Part shown: positions 51,569 through 60,056 of the stretch, piece by piece
Numbering within the stretch: position 1 is the stretch's first letter
Layout of the letters: each line of letters opens with the position of its first letter
NCBI GenBank assembly: GCA_902614055.1
Contig: CACMJX010000001.1
Span: 315,189 to 379,188, forward strand
DNA length: 64,000 nt
Direction: 5' to 3'
Source: an uncultured Pelagibacteraceae bacterium
GTDB lineage: Bacteria > Pseudomonadota > Alphaproteobacteria > Pelagibacterales > Pelagibacteraceae
The notes under the pieces: model-generated
Seen by the model: only the letters and a program-made list of their open reading frames with translations
Databases searched by the model: none
Told to the model about the DNA's origin: nothing
Program-made: the position numbers and the translations under genes

Positions 51569-53029
51569 ATGAAAGAATTTGATGTCATAATAGTAGGATT
51601 AGGACCTGCAGGAGGGACTTTAGCAAACCTTCTGGCAATGCATGACTTTTCAATATTAATTCTCGATAGAGAAAAAAGTTTTTACCCACTTCCTAGAGCG
51701 GTTCATTTTGATGATGAAATAATGAGAGTATTTCAAACAATAGGAATTACAAAAGAATTTTTGAAACACACTATTATTAACAAAGGTACTAAATTTGTTA
51801 ATTCTAAAGATAAAGTGATTTTAGATTGGCCAAGACCAAAAAAAATTACAGAAAATGGATGGTATCCAAGTTATAGATTTCATCAGCCTGATCTTGAAAA
51901 AAAACTCAGAAGAAAATTAAAAAATTACAAAAAAGTCTCAATAGAACAAAATTCCGAAGTTATAAAAATTAACAATTTAAAAAATCATGTGGATATAACT
52001 TATTTAAACATAAATAATCACAAAGAGCTTCTAGCAAGATCAAAATATTTAATTGGTTGTGATGGTGCTAACTCTATAACTAGAAAACAAATGAAAACAA
52101 AAATGGATAATTTGGGTTTTACTCAAAAATGGGCAGTAGTTGATCTAATATTGAAAAAGAAAAAAAATAATTTACCAGATAGAACAATTCAATATTCAAA
52201 TCCAAAACAACCAGCGACTTATTGTAGAAATGTTGGTAGACGTAGAAGATGGGAATTTGCAATTAAGAAAAATCACAGTGATAAAAAAGTTTTATCAGAA
52301 AATTATATTTGGAATTTTCTAAAACCTTGGCTAAATAAAAGTGAAGCAATTATTGAGAGAAAAACAATTTATACATTTGAGTCTGCTATTGCTAGAAAAT
52401 GGCGAAAAGGTAGAATTTTTTTAGCCGGTGATGCCGCTCATTTAATGCCACCATTTATGGGACAAGGAATGTGTGCTGGAATTAGGGATGCATCAAATTT
52501 AGCATGGAAAATTGCCAACTGTATTAGAAATAAATATGATGAAACATTTTTAAATACATATCAATCGGAAAGATCTCTTAATGTTAAAGAATATATTGAA
52601 ACTACTATGAGAATGGGAGAATTTGTAAATGCCGTTGAGTCCATTCAAATAACAGACAATATAAAATCTGATAACAAGGGTATTAAAAGTATGCAGTCAA
52701 TTAAACCTAAACTAGGAAAAGGTCTAGGCAATATAAAGGATGTAAATAGAGGAAAAACCTTTCCTCAATTCAAACTTAAAAATAATAAAACCCTAGATGA
52801 TCATTTTTCAAAAAAAGGAATGATAATTTTATCATCAGATATAAAGCCTAAAACCTCAATTAATTACTCTTCATTGAATGTAAAGAATTTGAGCAATGTA
52901 TCAAAATATTTAAAAAATATTAATTCAAAAGCTATTTTAGTAAGACCAGATAGATTTATACTAGCTTCAGCAAGATCAGATAGAGACGTTAGTTTACTTC
53001 TAAAAAAATATTCTTCGATTTTACGATAG
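51569..53029 (+). CDS. FAD-dependent aromatic hydroxylase (MhpA/PheA-like)
   Basis: A 486-residue group A flavin monooxygenase. DVIIVGLGPAGGTLANLLA binds the ADP part, RAVHFDDEIMRVFQTIGI resembles MhpA, LIGCDGANSITRKQM is the DG motif and GRIFLAGDAAHLMPPFMGQGMCAGIRDASNLAWKI the GD motif. It would ortho-hydroxylate a phenolic acid with NAD(P)H and O2 to form a catechol for the neighbouring dioxygenase. The C-terminal thioredoxin-like domain is reduced compared with MhpA. The end overlaps the convergent BKACE gene by 9 bases. Confidence 0.87.
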   Translation: MKEFDVIIVGLGPAGGTLANLLAMHDFSILILDREKSFYPLPRAVHFDDEIMRVFQTIGITKEFLKHTIINKGTKFVNSKDKVILDWPRPKKITENGWYPSYRFHQPDLEKKLRRKLKNYKKVSIEQNSEVIKINNLKNHVDITYLNINNHKELLARSKYLIGCDGANSITRKQMKTKMDNLGFTQKWAVVDLILKKKKNNLPDRTIQYSNPKQPATYCRNVGRRRRWEFAIKKNHSDKKVLSENYIWNFLKPWLNKSEAIIERKTIYTFESAIARKWRKGRIFLAGDAAHLMPPFMGQGMCAGIRDASNLAWKIANCIRNKYDETFLNTYQSERSLNVKEYIETTMRMGEFVNAVESIQITDNIKSDNKGIKSMQSIKPKLGKGLGNIKDVNRGKTFPQFKLKNNKTLDDHFSKKGMIILSSDIKPKTSINYSSLNVKNLSNVSKYLKNINSKAILVRPDRFILASARSDRDVSLLLKKYSSILR

Positions 53030-53806
53030 ATTGAACATCTCATTTACAGCTAATATTTTTGAATGATTGTTTGGAGCAATTTCTCCATTTGGCATATACA
53101 AGGAATTTTCAAATCCTACTCTAATTTTACCACCTAGGTTGATCGCTTTTTCCAAACAACTCATTTCTTCTTTTGCAAAAGCGCATATTGACCAATCTAA
53201 ATTGACATTATTATCTTTCATTACTTTTAAAAACTCTGGAATTTTTTCTGGATAACTAATTTTACCTGTGTAATGACCAATTACAAATAAACACCAAGCT
53301 CCCTCAATTGGAATTTCTGCTTTATTTAAAAGGTTTACTAATAAGTCTACATCCTTCGGATTATACAAAATATGCTGTATTTTAGTTCCAGCTTCTGTCA
53401 AATATTTATATAATTTTATATCTTCCTCTGTTGGGTTTCTGGAGGGTATTAACTCAGCCGTACCAATTGATGTACCTGGTGGAGTAACATCATATGCAAG
53501 TTTCCTCATTTCCTCAGGAGAATACTTTCCAACTGCCTCAGTAGTGACCTGAATATGCATTTTAGGAACTTGGTGTTCTAATTCATTTAATGCCTCTTTA
53601 TAAAGTCCAGCATCCAAAACATGTTCTCCTTTATCATTTCTTACATGCAGATGAATAGCACCTGCCCCTGCTTCAAAACAGTTTTTAGCAACATCAACTG
53701 TTTCCCTTATTGTTAAGGGAACATCTGGATGATCTTTCTTGATTTTTCTTGCTCCATTTGGAGCTACCATTAATCTAGGCAATTCATTTGGTTGATAAAA
53801 AGGCAT
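53021..53806 (-). CDS. Beta-keto acid cleavage enzyme (BKACE/DUF849)
   Basis: A 261-residue TIM-barrel zinc enzyme. RLMVAPNGARKIKKDHPDVPLT, CFEAGAGAIHLHVRNDKGEHVLD (metal-binding HxHxR), IQVTTEAVGKYSPEEM, GTSIGTAELIPS and GGKIRVGFENSLYMPNG match the family, which condenses a beta-keto acid with acetyl-CoA to give acetoacetate and a new CoA ester. 3-Keto-5-aminohexanoate, dehydrocarnitine and others are known substrates. It lies 3 bases behind the aldolase/SDR fusion, so the two probably act in one pathway. Confidence 0.87.
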   Translation of the reverse strand: MPFYQPNELPRLMVAPNGARKIKKDHPDVPLTIRETVDVAKNCFEAGAGAIHLHVRNDKGEHVLDAGLYKEALNELEHQVPKMHIQVTTEAVGKYSPEEMRKLAYDVTPPGTSIGTAELIPSRNPTEEDIKLYKYLTEAGTKIQHILYNPKDVDLLVNLLNKAEIPIEGAWCLFVIGHYTGKISYPEKIPEFLKVMKDNNVNLDWSICAFAKEEMSCLEKAINLGGKIRVGFENSLYMPNGEIAPNNHSKILAVNEMFNLS

Positions 53807-53809
53807 AAA

Positions 53810-55843
53810 CTATCTTAAAGATGCAGCAATATTTCCACCATCAACTGTTAGGATAGCTCCTGTGGTTTTTTTGGATATTGAAAGATGAAAAAAAGCTTTG
53901 GCTACATCTTCAGCTTTTACCTCATTTAAAAGTAAATTACCTTTCATATATTCATCTGTCGTAACTTCTCTAGCCTTTGCTCTTGATTTTATCATTTTAT
54001 CATTTAGAAGCCCACTTCTAATTCTGTCTGCATTTACCCCATTAGATCTTATTCCATATGATCCGTAATCAACGGCATATTGTTTGCATAGATTTAATAA
54101 TGCCGACTTTGGCAATCCATAAGGCCCAAAATTTTTACCTGGATTTACAGATTGTTTGGAAATATTAAATAATAAGCAACCTTCATTATTTTGAAGTTTC
54201 ATAATTTTTGTAGCTTCAGAAGCGCAGTATTGATGAGAAAAGAAATTATCTTCAAAACTTTTTCTTAAAGTTTTGTCACTTACCTCAGCAATAGAACCTC
54301 CTGTTGCAGTTCCTGCATTTGATATTAAAATATCTACTCCTCCAAATTTAGACGAAATTAAATTAAATGCTTTTTTAACACTTTCCTTGTTTGTTACATC
54401 GCAATAAATACAAAGGTCATTTAGTTTCTTACTCATTTCATCGACCTTTTTTTTATTATTGTCTATTAAAATTACTTCTGCGCCAGATTTTTTGAATAAT
54501 TTATATGTTGCTGTTCCTATTCCACCAAAAGCACCAGTAATAACAACAATACTCCCTTCTAATTCCTTTTTTTCTTTTTTTAATTTTGCTTGTTCAAGAG
54601 ACCAATATTCAACATCAAAAATATCTTTTTTTGTTATAAATTTATACTTTGAGGTTTCTTCAACAGATGAAATTACTCTTGCATTAGTTTCTGTCAAATC
54701 TGCAGCAATATTTGCAGCTTTAAGACTGTTGCCTACACAAAATATTCCAATATTTTGTACTATTATTACTCTTGGTGAAGTATCTAGCATAGTTTTCTTT
54801 TCTTTAACCTTTTTTTGGTTTTGCTCAAAATATTGCAGATATTTTTTCCTGTAATTTATAAATGCTTTTTTTGCAGTTTTTTCAAACTCACTAATAGAGG
54901 AATTAAGTTTGGGTTTTATTATTAAAGGAAAGGGTTTTACTCTTATTACATGATCTGGAGTAGCAGTTCCCTCTGCAGAATATCTTGCCACCTCTACTCC
55001 ATTAATAAAATACTTTAATGTCTTATTATTTCTAAAAGTAAGAATAAATTTACTTTTTGAGCCACTAGATGTAAGTCCTCGAAGTATTGGTGCTATTTGA
55101 GCAGGAGTAATTTTCGTATTTAAACTTTTTATTTGTTTAATTTTTTTTCTTTTTAATTTTTTTATAGCCTTTTCAGCGTCACTCACATATTTAATCATTA
55201 GATCGTATGATTCTTTTGCTTCGTTAGAGAATGTGAAAATTCCATGATTAAGCAAAATAAGACAGTTTATATTTGGATTGTTTGAGTAAACCTCTTTAAT
55301 CTTCTGAGCTAATCTATACCCTGGCATTATATAAGAAATTATACTTACTTTTTTTCCAAATATTTTTTTGCAAAAAGTAATTCCATTTGGTCTGTTAGTT
55401 ACATTCATAATCGCATCAGAATGCGTATGATCAACAAACTTGAAAGGTAAAAAGGCATGTAGAAAAGTTTCGACTGATGGATTTGGAGATTTGATATTAA
55501 TTAAATTCCTTTTTTGATATGATACCATTTCATCATCTGATAATTTTTTTTTATTCTTTAATGCCAGAAGAGGATTTAGTTTTACAGCTGGTAAACCTTC
55601 TGGTTCAATTTCTGCCATATCCCATCCACTCCCTTTTACACATAAAACATCATAGTTTTTTCCATCTAAATCTTTTACAGTAGTTTTAACAGAGGTATTA
55701 CCGCCCCCATGTAGAACCAATTCACTATTTCTTCCAAGTAATCTAGTTGTATAAACTCTCAAAGCCATATCTCTAGAATGACCAAGTTTCTTGTATTTTG
55801 ATATATATTTTTTTGCTTCTGTATTTGACCAATTATTTTTCAA
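53810..55843 (-). CDS. Bifunctional class II aldolase / short-chain dehydrogenase fusion
   Basis: A 677-residue two-domain protein. Residues 1-400 are a class II aldolase/adducin domain: RNSELVLHGGGNTSVKTTV, CVKGSGWDMAEIEPEGLP and the metal-binding ETFLHAFLPFKFVDHTHSD, with a later LLNHGIFTF. From about residue 430 an SDR follows: IVVITGAFGGIGTATYKL, LISNAGTATGG and YGLPKSALL (YxxxK). The layout is that of rhamnulose-1-phosphate aldolase/lactaldehyde dehydrogenase fusions. Cleaving a ketose-1-phosphate to DHAP plus an aldehyde and then reducing or oxidising that aldehyde is the expected chemistry. Divergent from speDE by 85 bases and upstream of BKACE. Sugar substrate unknown. Confidence 0.87.
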   Translation of the reverse strand: MKNNWSNTEAKKYISKYKKLGHSRDMALRVYTTRLLGRNSELVLHGGGNTSVKTTVKDLDGKNYDVLCVKGSGWDMAEIEPEGLPAVKLNPLLALKNKKKLSDDEMVSYQKRNLINIKSPNPSVETFLHAFLPFKFVDHTHSDAIMNVTNRPNGITFCKKIFGKKVSIISYIMPGYRLAQKIKEVYSNNPNINCLILLNHGIFTFSNEAKESYDLMIKYVSDAEKAIKKLKRKKIKQIKSLNTKITPAQIAPILRGLTSSGSKSKFILTFRNNKTLKYFINGVEVARYSAEGTATPDHVIRVKPFPLIIKPKLNSSISEFEKTAKKAFINYRKKYLQYFEQNQKKVKEKKTMLDTSPRVIIVQNIGIFCVGNSLKAANIAADLTETNARVISSVEETSKYKFITKKDIFDVEYWSLEQAKLKKEKKELEGSIVVITGAFGGIGTATYKLFKKSGAEVILIDNNKKKVDEMSKKLNDLCIYCDVTNKESVKKAFNLISSKFGGVDILISNAGTATGGSIAEVSDKTLRKSFEDNFFSHQYCASEATKIMKLQNNEGCLLFNISKQSVNPGKNFGPYGLPKSALLNLCKQYAVDYGSYGIRSNGVNADRIRSGLLNDKMIKSRAKAREVTTDEYMKGNLLLNEVKAEDVAKAFFHLSISKKTTGAILTVDGGNIAASLR

Positions 55844-55928
55844 AGTAATATCCTCAAATAAATTAGTATCGTAGTTTTTTATTTGAAAGAAGTAAAAAAT
55901 TAAATTAGTAAAGTTATTAAATATTTAT

Positions 55929-56969
55929 ATGACTAAAGTTGGAGAACATATTACTCTTGATATAATTGGCACAAAAAAGGAATATGACCCTGCTTTTTTT
56001 GAGAAACTTGTTTATAAAATCGCGAAAATAGCAAAGGTTACAGTGCTTGAAATTTCTAAATATAAATTTGAGCCACAAGGATTTACTTTAGTTGCTTTGC
56101 TGGCTGAAAGTCATATTAGTTTTCACACATTTCCAGAAAAGGGAATTATAAGTTTTGACTTTTTTACATGTGCGAAAATTTCTCCCTCTGTTGCTTTAGA
56201 TGTTATTAAAGATGAAATAGAACATGCACAAATAATTAAAAAAGAATTTAATAGAGATACAGTAGATCTCTATCATGATAATTATAGTTCACCTGGTTTA
56301 AAAAAATCATATGTAGTAAATAATGTTATCGAAAATTTTAAGTCAGGGGTAGGCCAACATATTGAGATACTGGAATTAGAACAATTTGGAAAAGCTTTAT
56401 TTATAGATAATGAAATTCAAGTAGCAGAAAAAGATGAATATCTTTATAGCTCTACTTTTGTAAATTCAGGACTTGACTTAAATTCAAATAAAGAAAAAGC
56501 AGCTATTATAGGTGGTGGAGATGGTGGTGTAGCAAGAGAATGTATTTCGAATAATTTTAGTTTTATTGATTGGTATGAGTTAGACCCTGAAGTAGTTGAA
56601 GTTTGTGATAAGCATCTAGGCAAAATAGGCGAGAAGGCTACAGAGAAAAATTCAGTAAAATGTGTTTGGGGAGATGCATTTGAGAGCATCAAATCAGTCA
56701 AAGATGATACATATGATCAGATATATGTTGATTTAAATGATGATCAATACTGCATAGATTTGGCCTCTAAAAATATGAAATCACTTGCAAGAATTTTAAA
56801 GCCAAAAGGAGTTATTACAGCTCAGGTTGGTAGCCAGGATAAAAAACCAAAACAAGTAGAGAATTGGTTAAACATATTTAATGAAAATTTTGGCAATACA
56901 AAATTATCAAGAATTTATATACCAAGTTTTGATTGTTCCTGGAATTTTTCTTCATCGATAAATCATTAG
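55929..56969 (+). CDS. speDE: S-adenosylmethionine decarboxylase-spermidine synthase fusion
   Basis: A 346-residue fusion. Residues 1-115 are a prokaryotic SpeD proenzyme with the self-cleavage Glu-Ser in LLAESHISFHTFPEKG, the Ser giving the pyruvoyl cofactor, and the Cys of DFFTCAKISP. From about residue 120 spermidine synthase follows: QHIEILELEQFGKALFIDNEIQVAEKDEYLYSS, AAIIGGGDGGVARECI (SAM-like fold Gly loop), WYELDPEVVEVC and DQIYVDLNDDQYCIDLASK. One protein makes decarboxylated SAM and transfers its aminopropyl group to a diamine, releasing MTA, the MtnP substrate. Typical SpeE has D-D-P-G (VDSTDP) where VDLNDDQ stands here, so the amine acceptor may differ. Confidence 0.9.
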   Translation: MTKVGEHITLDIIGTKKEYDPAFFEKLVYKIAKIAKVTVLEISKYKFEPQGFTLVALLAESHISFHTFPEKGIISFDFFTCAKISPSVALDVIKDEIEHAQIIKKEFNRDTVDLYHDNYSSPGLKKSYVVNNVIENFKSGVGQHIEILELEQFGKALFIDNEIQVAEKDEYLYSSTFVNSGLDLNSNKEKAAIIGGGDGGVARECISNNFSFIDWYELDPEVVEVCDKHLGKIGEKATEKNSVKCVWGDAFESIKSVKDDTYDQIYVDLNDDQYCIDLASKNMKSLARILKPKGVITAQVGSQDKKPKQVENWLNIFNENFGNTKLSRIYIPSFDCSWNFSSSINH

Positions 56970-57027
56970 AAACTTCTTTTTAAATCTCAAAAATTATGAA
57001 ATAATTATTCTTTTAACGGAGGAAATA

Positions 57028-57855
57028 ATGAATGTAATAAAAAATATATTTTTAACTGTTTTATTATCTTTATTTTTAATTAGTAATTCTAACGCTGATA
57101 AAATTAAGATTGGAACTGAAGGAGCTTACCCGCCTTGGAATTCAAAAGATGCTTCAGGTAAACTTATTGGATTTGAAGTAGAACTTGCATGGACACTTTG
57201 TAGATATATAGGTCAGCAGTGTGAAATTGTTGAACAAGACTGGGATGGGATGATACCAGCTTTAACATCAAAAAAATTTGATGCAATAATGGCTGGAATG
57301 TCAATTACTGATGAGAGAATGAAAACAATTAATTTTTCACAAGGATATGCTGACGAAGTAGCATCTTTGGCTGTTATGAAAGGCTCTGACCTAGAAGGTA
57401 TAGACACTCCAGAAGCAGTAAATTTAAATATAGGTGGTTCGTCTGTAAATAAAGCTATGAGAACTTTAACTTCGGCTTTATCTGGAAAAACAGTCTGTAC
57501 ACAAATTGGAACAATTCACCAAAATTTCTTAGAGTCAGGTGACGTTGGAAAAATAAATTTGAAAACTTATAAAACACAAGATGAAGTGAATCTTGATTTG
57601 ACTAATGGTAGATGTGATGTTGCTTTAGCAGCAGCAGTTGCATTTACGGACTATGCTGAAAAATCTGGTGAAGCTGTTGTACTTGTGGGACCAACTTTTT
57701 CAGGTGGTGCATTTGGTAATGGTGTAGGAGTAGGTATTAGAAAAGACGATACTAAACTCTTAAAAGCTTTTAACAAAGCTATCGATAAAGCAAGAAAAGA
57801 TGGCCACATTAGTAGAATTGCCATCAAGTGGTTCGGCTTCGACGCTTCTATGTAA
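57028..57855 (+). CDS. Amino-acid ABC transporter periplasmic binding protein (HisJ/ArgT/OccT-like)
   Basis: A 275-residue type II binding protein with signal peptide ending SNADK. KIKIGTEGAYPPWNSKDASGKLIGFEVELAWTLC and DWDGMIPALTSKKFDAIMAGMSITDERMKTINFS are the Lys/Arg/ornithine/octopine-binding signature, with the carboxylate-binding Arg in SITDER. GGAGGAAATA precedes the ATG. Proximity to speDE suggests arginine, ornithine or a diamine-like ligand, but this is positional only. Separated from its permease genes by a hairpin. Confidence 0.9.
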   Translation: MNVIKNIFLTVLLSLFLISNSNADKIKIGTEGAYPPWNSKDASGKLIGFEVELAWTLCRYIGQQCEIVEQDWDGMIPALTSKKFDAIMAGMSITDERMKTINFSQGYADEVASLAVMKGSDLEGIDTPEAVNLNIGGSSVNKAMRTLTSALSGKTVCTQIGTIHQNFLESGDVGKINLKTYKTQDEVNLDLTNGRCDVALAAAVAFTDYAEKSGEAVVLVGPTFSGGAFGNGVGVGIRKDDTKLLKAFNKAIDKARKDGHISRIAIKWFGFDASM

Positions 57856-57869
57856 TTAATTTTAGATAT

Positions 57870-57892
57870 GGCGACTATAATATATAGTCGCC
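57870..57892 (+). terminator. Hairpin between binding protein and permease genes
   Basis: A perfect 10-base inverted repeat (ggcgactata / tatagtcgcc) with a 3-base loop, 15 bases after the binding protein stop and 8 bases before the first permease ATG. There is no T run, so partial attenuation or 3'-end protection of the binding-protein mRNA is more likely than full termination. Confidence 0.6.
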
Positions 57893-57899
57893 AATCTAT

Positions 57900-58592
57900 A
57901 TGGAACTTCTATCATTTGGAGATACTGGTTGGGGAGATGAACTGTTTTTCGCAACCCTAATGACAATTGCTGTGTCTATTGCTGCAATGGCAATCGGATT
58001 TATATTTGCTTTAATATTTACTCCTTTAAAATTATCTAAAAATAAAACACTAAATGTAATTGGAAATTGTTACACTACTATAATTAGAGGCGTTCCAGAA
58101 TTATTAGTAATATATTTGTTATTTTTTGGTGGAACAGGAGCCGCTATGTATGTGGCTTCAATTTTTGGGTATGATGGTTATATTGAAATAAATGCATTTA
58201 TAACTGGTGCTCTTGCAATTGGGATTATTTCTGGAGCGTATTCTACTGAAGTTTTTAGGGGTGCCATTTTATCAATCGATAAAGGTCAATTTGAGGCCTC
58301 AAAAGTTTTGGGTATAAAAAAATATATTCAATTTTACAAAATTATTTTACCGCAAATGTTGAGGCTATCAATTCCAAACCTCAGTAACGTTTGGCAAATA
58401 ACTTTAAAAGATACCTCTTTAATTTCTGTTACAGGATTAGTAGAAATAATGAGACAATCTTATATTGCTGCTGGTTCAACTAGAGATCCTTTATTTTTTT
58501 ATTCAGTAGCAGCTGTATTATACTTAATGCTTACTTTCCTAAGTATGAAATTAATTAATAAATTAGAAATAAAATATAGCAAAGGATACTGA
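57900..58592 (+). CDS. Polar amino-acid ABC transporter permease (HisQ-like)
   Basis: A 230-residue inner-membrane permease with five TM segments. FATLMTIAVSIAAMAIGFIFALIF starts the core, TTIIRGVPELLVIYLLFFGG is the family signature (RG.P.L....), and EVFRGAILSIDKGQFEASKVLGIKKYIQFYKIILPQMLR is the EAA loop. It overlaps the second permease by 1 base. No ATPase gene follows in the window. Confidence 0.93.
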   Translation: MELLSFGDTGWGDELFFATLMTIAVSIAAMAIGFIFALIFTPLKLSKNKTLNVIGNCYTTIIRGVPELLVIYLLFFGGTGAAMYVASIFGYDGYIEINAFITGALAIGIISGAYSTEVFRGAILSIDKGQFEASKVLGIKKYIQFYKIILPQMLRLSIPNLSNVWQITLKDTSLISVTGLVEIMRQSYIAAGSTRDPLFFYSVAAVLYLMLTFLSMKLINKLEIKYSKGY

Positions 58593-59269
58593 TGGATATA
58601 AATTTAATGATTAGTATTTTTCCTGGCTTGTTAAATGGTGCAGTTATAACTCTTCAACTCCTAGTAACTTCAATGTTTTTTGGGTTAATAATAGGTTTAA
58701 TTTTTGCAATTTTGAGAATTAATAAAAATCCAATAATTAATAAGTTTGCATATGGGTATTCTTATTTTTTTAGGGGAACACCATTACTAGTTCAATTATA
58801 TTTAATTTATTATGGATTAGCTAATATAGAGTTTTTAAGAAATTCATTTTTTTGGGTAATAATAAAGGAGCCATATTGGTGTGCAATAATTGCATTTTCT
58901 TTAAATACAGGAGCTTATACATCCGAGATACTAAGATCAGCATTTCAGACAATCAAAAAGGGTTACATTGAAGCCGCTCAAAGTTTAGGAGTAACAAAAA
59001 AAATAACTTTTTACAGAATTCAATTGCCAATAGCTATAAAACAATCACTTCCAGCATATGGGAATGAAATAATATTAATACTTAAAGGTACTTCACTTGC
59101 AAGTGTTATAACAATTATGGATTTAATGGGTGAAGCTAGAAAAGTAAATGTTTTAACTTTTAAACCTTTTGAGGCCTTTATTACAGCAGGAATAATTTAT
59201 TTATTTATTACATTTATAATTCACAATATTATAAAGTATTTAGAAAAAAAATACAGATTTCAAACATGA
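58592..59269 (+). CDS. Polar amino-acid ABC transporter permease (HisM-like)
   Basis: A 225-residue permease, second membrane half of the importer: LLNGAVITLQLLVTSMFFGLIIGLIFA, SYFFRGTPLLVQLYLIYYGL and the EAA loop SEILRSAFQTIKKGYIEAAQSLGVTKKITFYRIQLPIAIK. End overlaps the amidase start by 4 bases. The ATPase must be encoded elsewhere or shared. Confidence 0.93.
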   Translation: MDINLMISIFPGLLNGAVITLQLLVTSMFFGLIIGLIFAILRINKNPIINKFAYGYSYFFRGTPLLVQLYLIYYGLANIEFLRNSFFWVIIKEPYWCAIIAFSLNTGAYTSEILRSAFQTIKKGYIEAAQSLGVTKKITFYRIQLPIAIKQSLPAYGNEIILILKGTSLASVITIMDLMGEARKVNVLTFKPFEAFITAGIIYLFITFIIHNIIKYLEKKYRFQT

Positions 59270-60051
59270 AAGTAGCTTGTATTCAATTATCTAGTGGGGA
59301 AGATTATAATAAAAATTTTAAAGATATTGTAAAATATATTAATCAAGCAATTGCAAATAAAGCAGACTTAATAATTACTCCAGAAACTTCTTCATTGATG
59401 TCTGCTGACAAAAATAATTTATTTAAATATTCACATGAAATGAAACATGATCCAATAATAAAAAAAGTAAAAATTATAGCTAAAACAAAGAGGAAATGGA
59501 TACTTCTTGGCTCAATGTGCATTAAAGAAAAAAGCAAATTAAGAAATAGATCTATTCTTATTGGACCTAAAGGTAAAATAAATACTTATTATGATAAAAT
59601 AAATATGTTTGATGTTAAAGTTTCAAAAAAAGAACAACATAAAGAAAGTAAGGTATTTAAAGCAGGTAAAAAATTAGTATCAGCTAAATTACCCTGGGGA
59701 AATATAGGTCTTACAATTTGTTATGATTTAAGATTTCCAGAACTTTATAGAAACTTATCAAAAAGAAATCTAAGTTTTATAACTGTTCCATCCGCATTTA
59801 CTAAAACAACTGGTAAAAGACATTGGTTAACTTTATTACAAGCAAGAGCAATTGAAAACTTCTGTTATATTTTTGCACCTAATCAAACAGGAAAAAATAC
59901 GATTAAAAGAGAAACTTTTGGGCATACAGTTATTATTTCACCCGATGGTAAAATAATGGCTCTTAAGAAAGTTGGTAAAGGAATTATTTATTCTAATATA
60001 AAACCTAAAATATCTATGGATTTAAGAAAAGTTATTCCAAGCATTAAATAA
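59266..60051 (+). CDS. Nitrilase-superfamily carbon-nitrogen hydrolase
   Basis: A 261-residue C-N hydrolase with the Glu-Lys-Cys triad visible: ADLIITPETSSLM (Glu), YYDKINMFDVKV (Lys) and IGLTICYDLRFPELYRNLSK (Cys). It resembles Nit2/omega-amidase or deaminated-glutathione amidase. YDK.(N/H)LFDV and CYD.RFPELYR are typical of that branch. Translational coupling to the transporter permeases (ATGA overlap) suggests it hydrolyses an amide or carbamoyl group of the imported compound. Confidence 0.87.
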   Translation: MKVACIQLSSGEDYNKNFKDIVKYINQAIANKADLIITPETSSLMSADKNNLFKYSHEMKHDPIIKKVKIIAKTKRKWILLGSMCIKEKSKLRNRSILIGPKGKINTYYDKINMFDVKVSKKEQHKESKVFKAGKKLVSAKLPWGNIGLTICYDLRFPELYRNLSKRNLSFITVPSAFTKTTGKRHWLTLLQARAIENFCYIFAPNQTGKNTIKRETFGHTVIISPDGKIMALKKVGKGIIYSNIKPKISMDLRKVIPSIK

Positions 60052-60056
60052 CTAAT

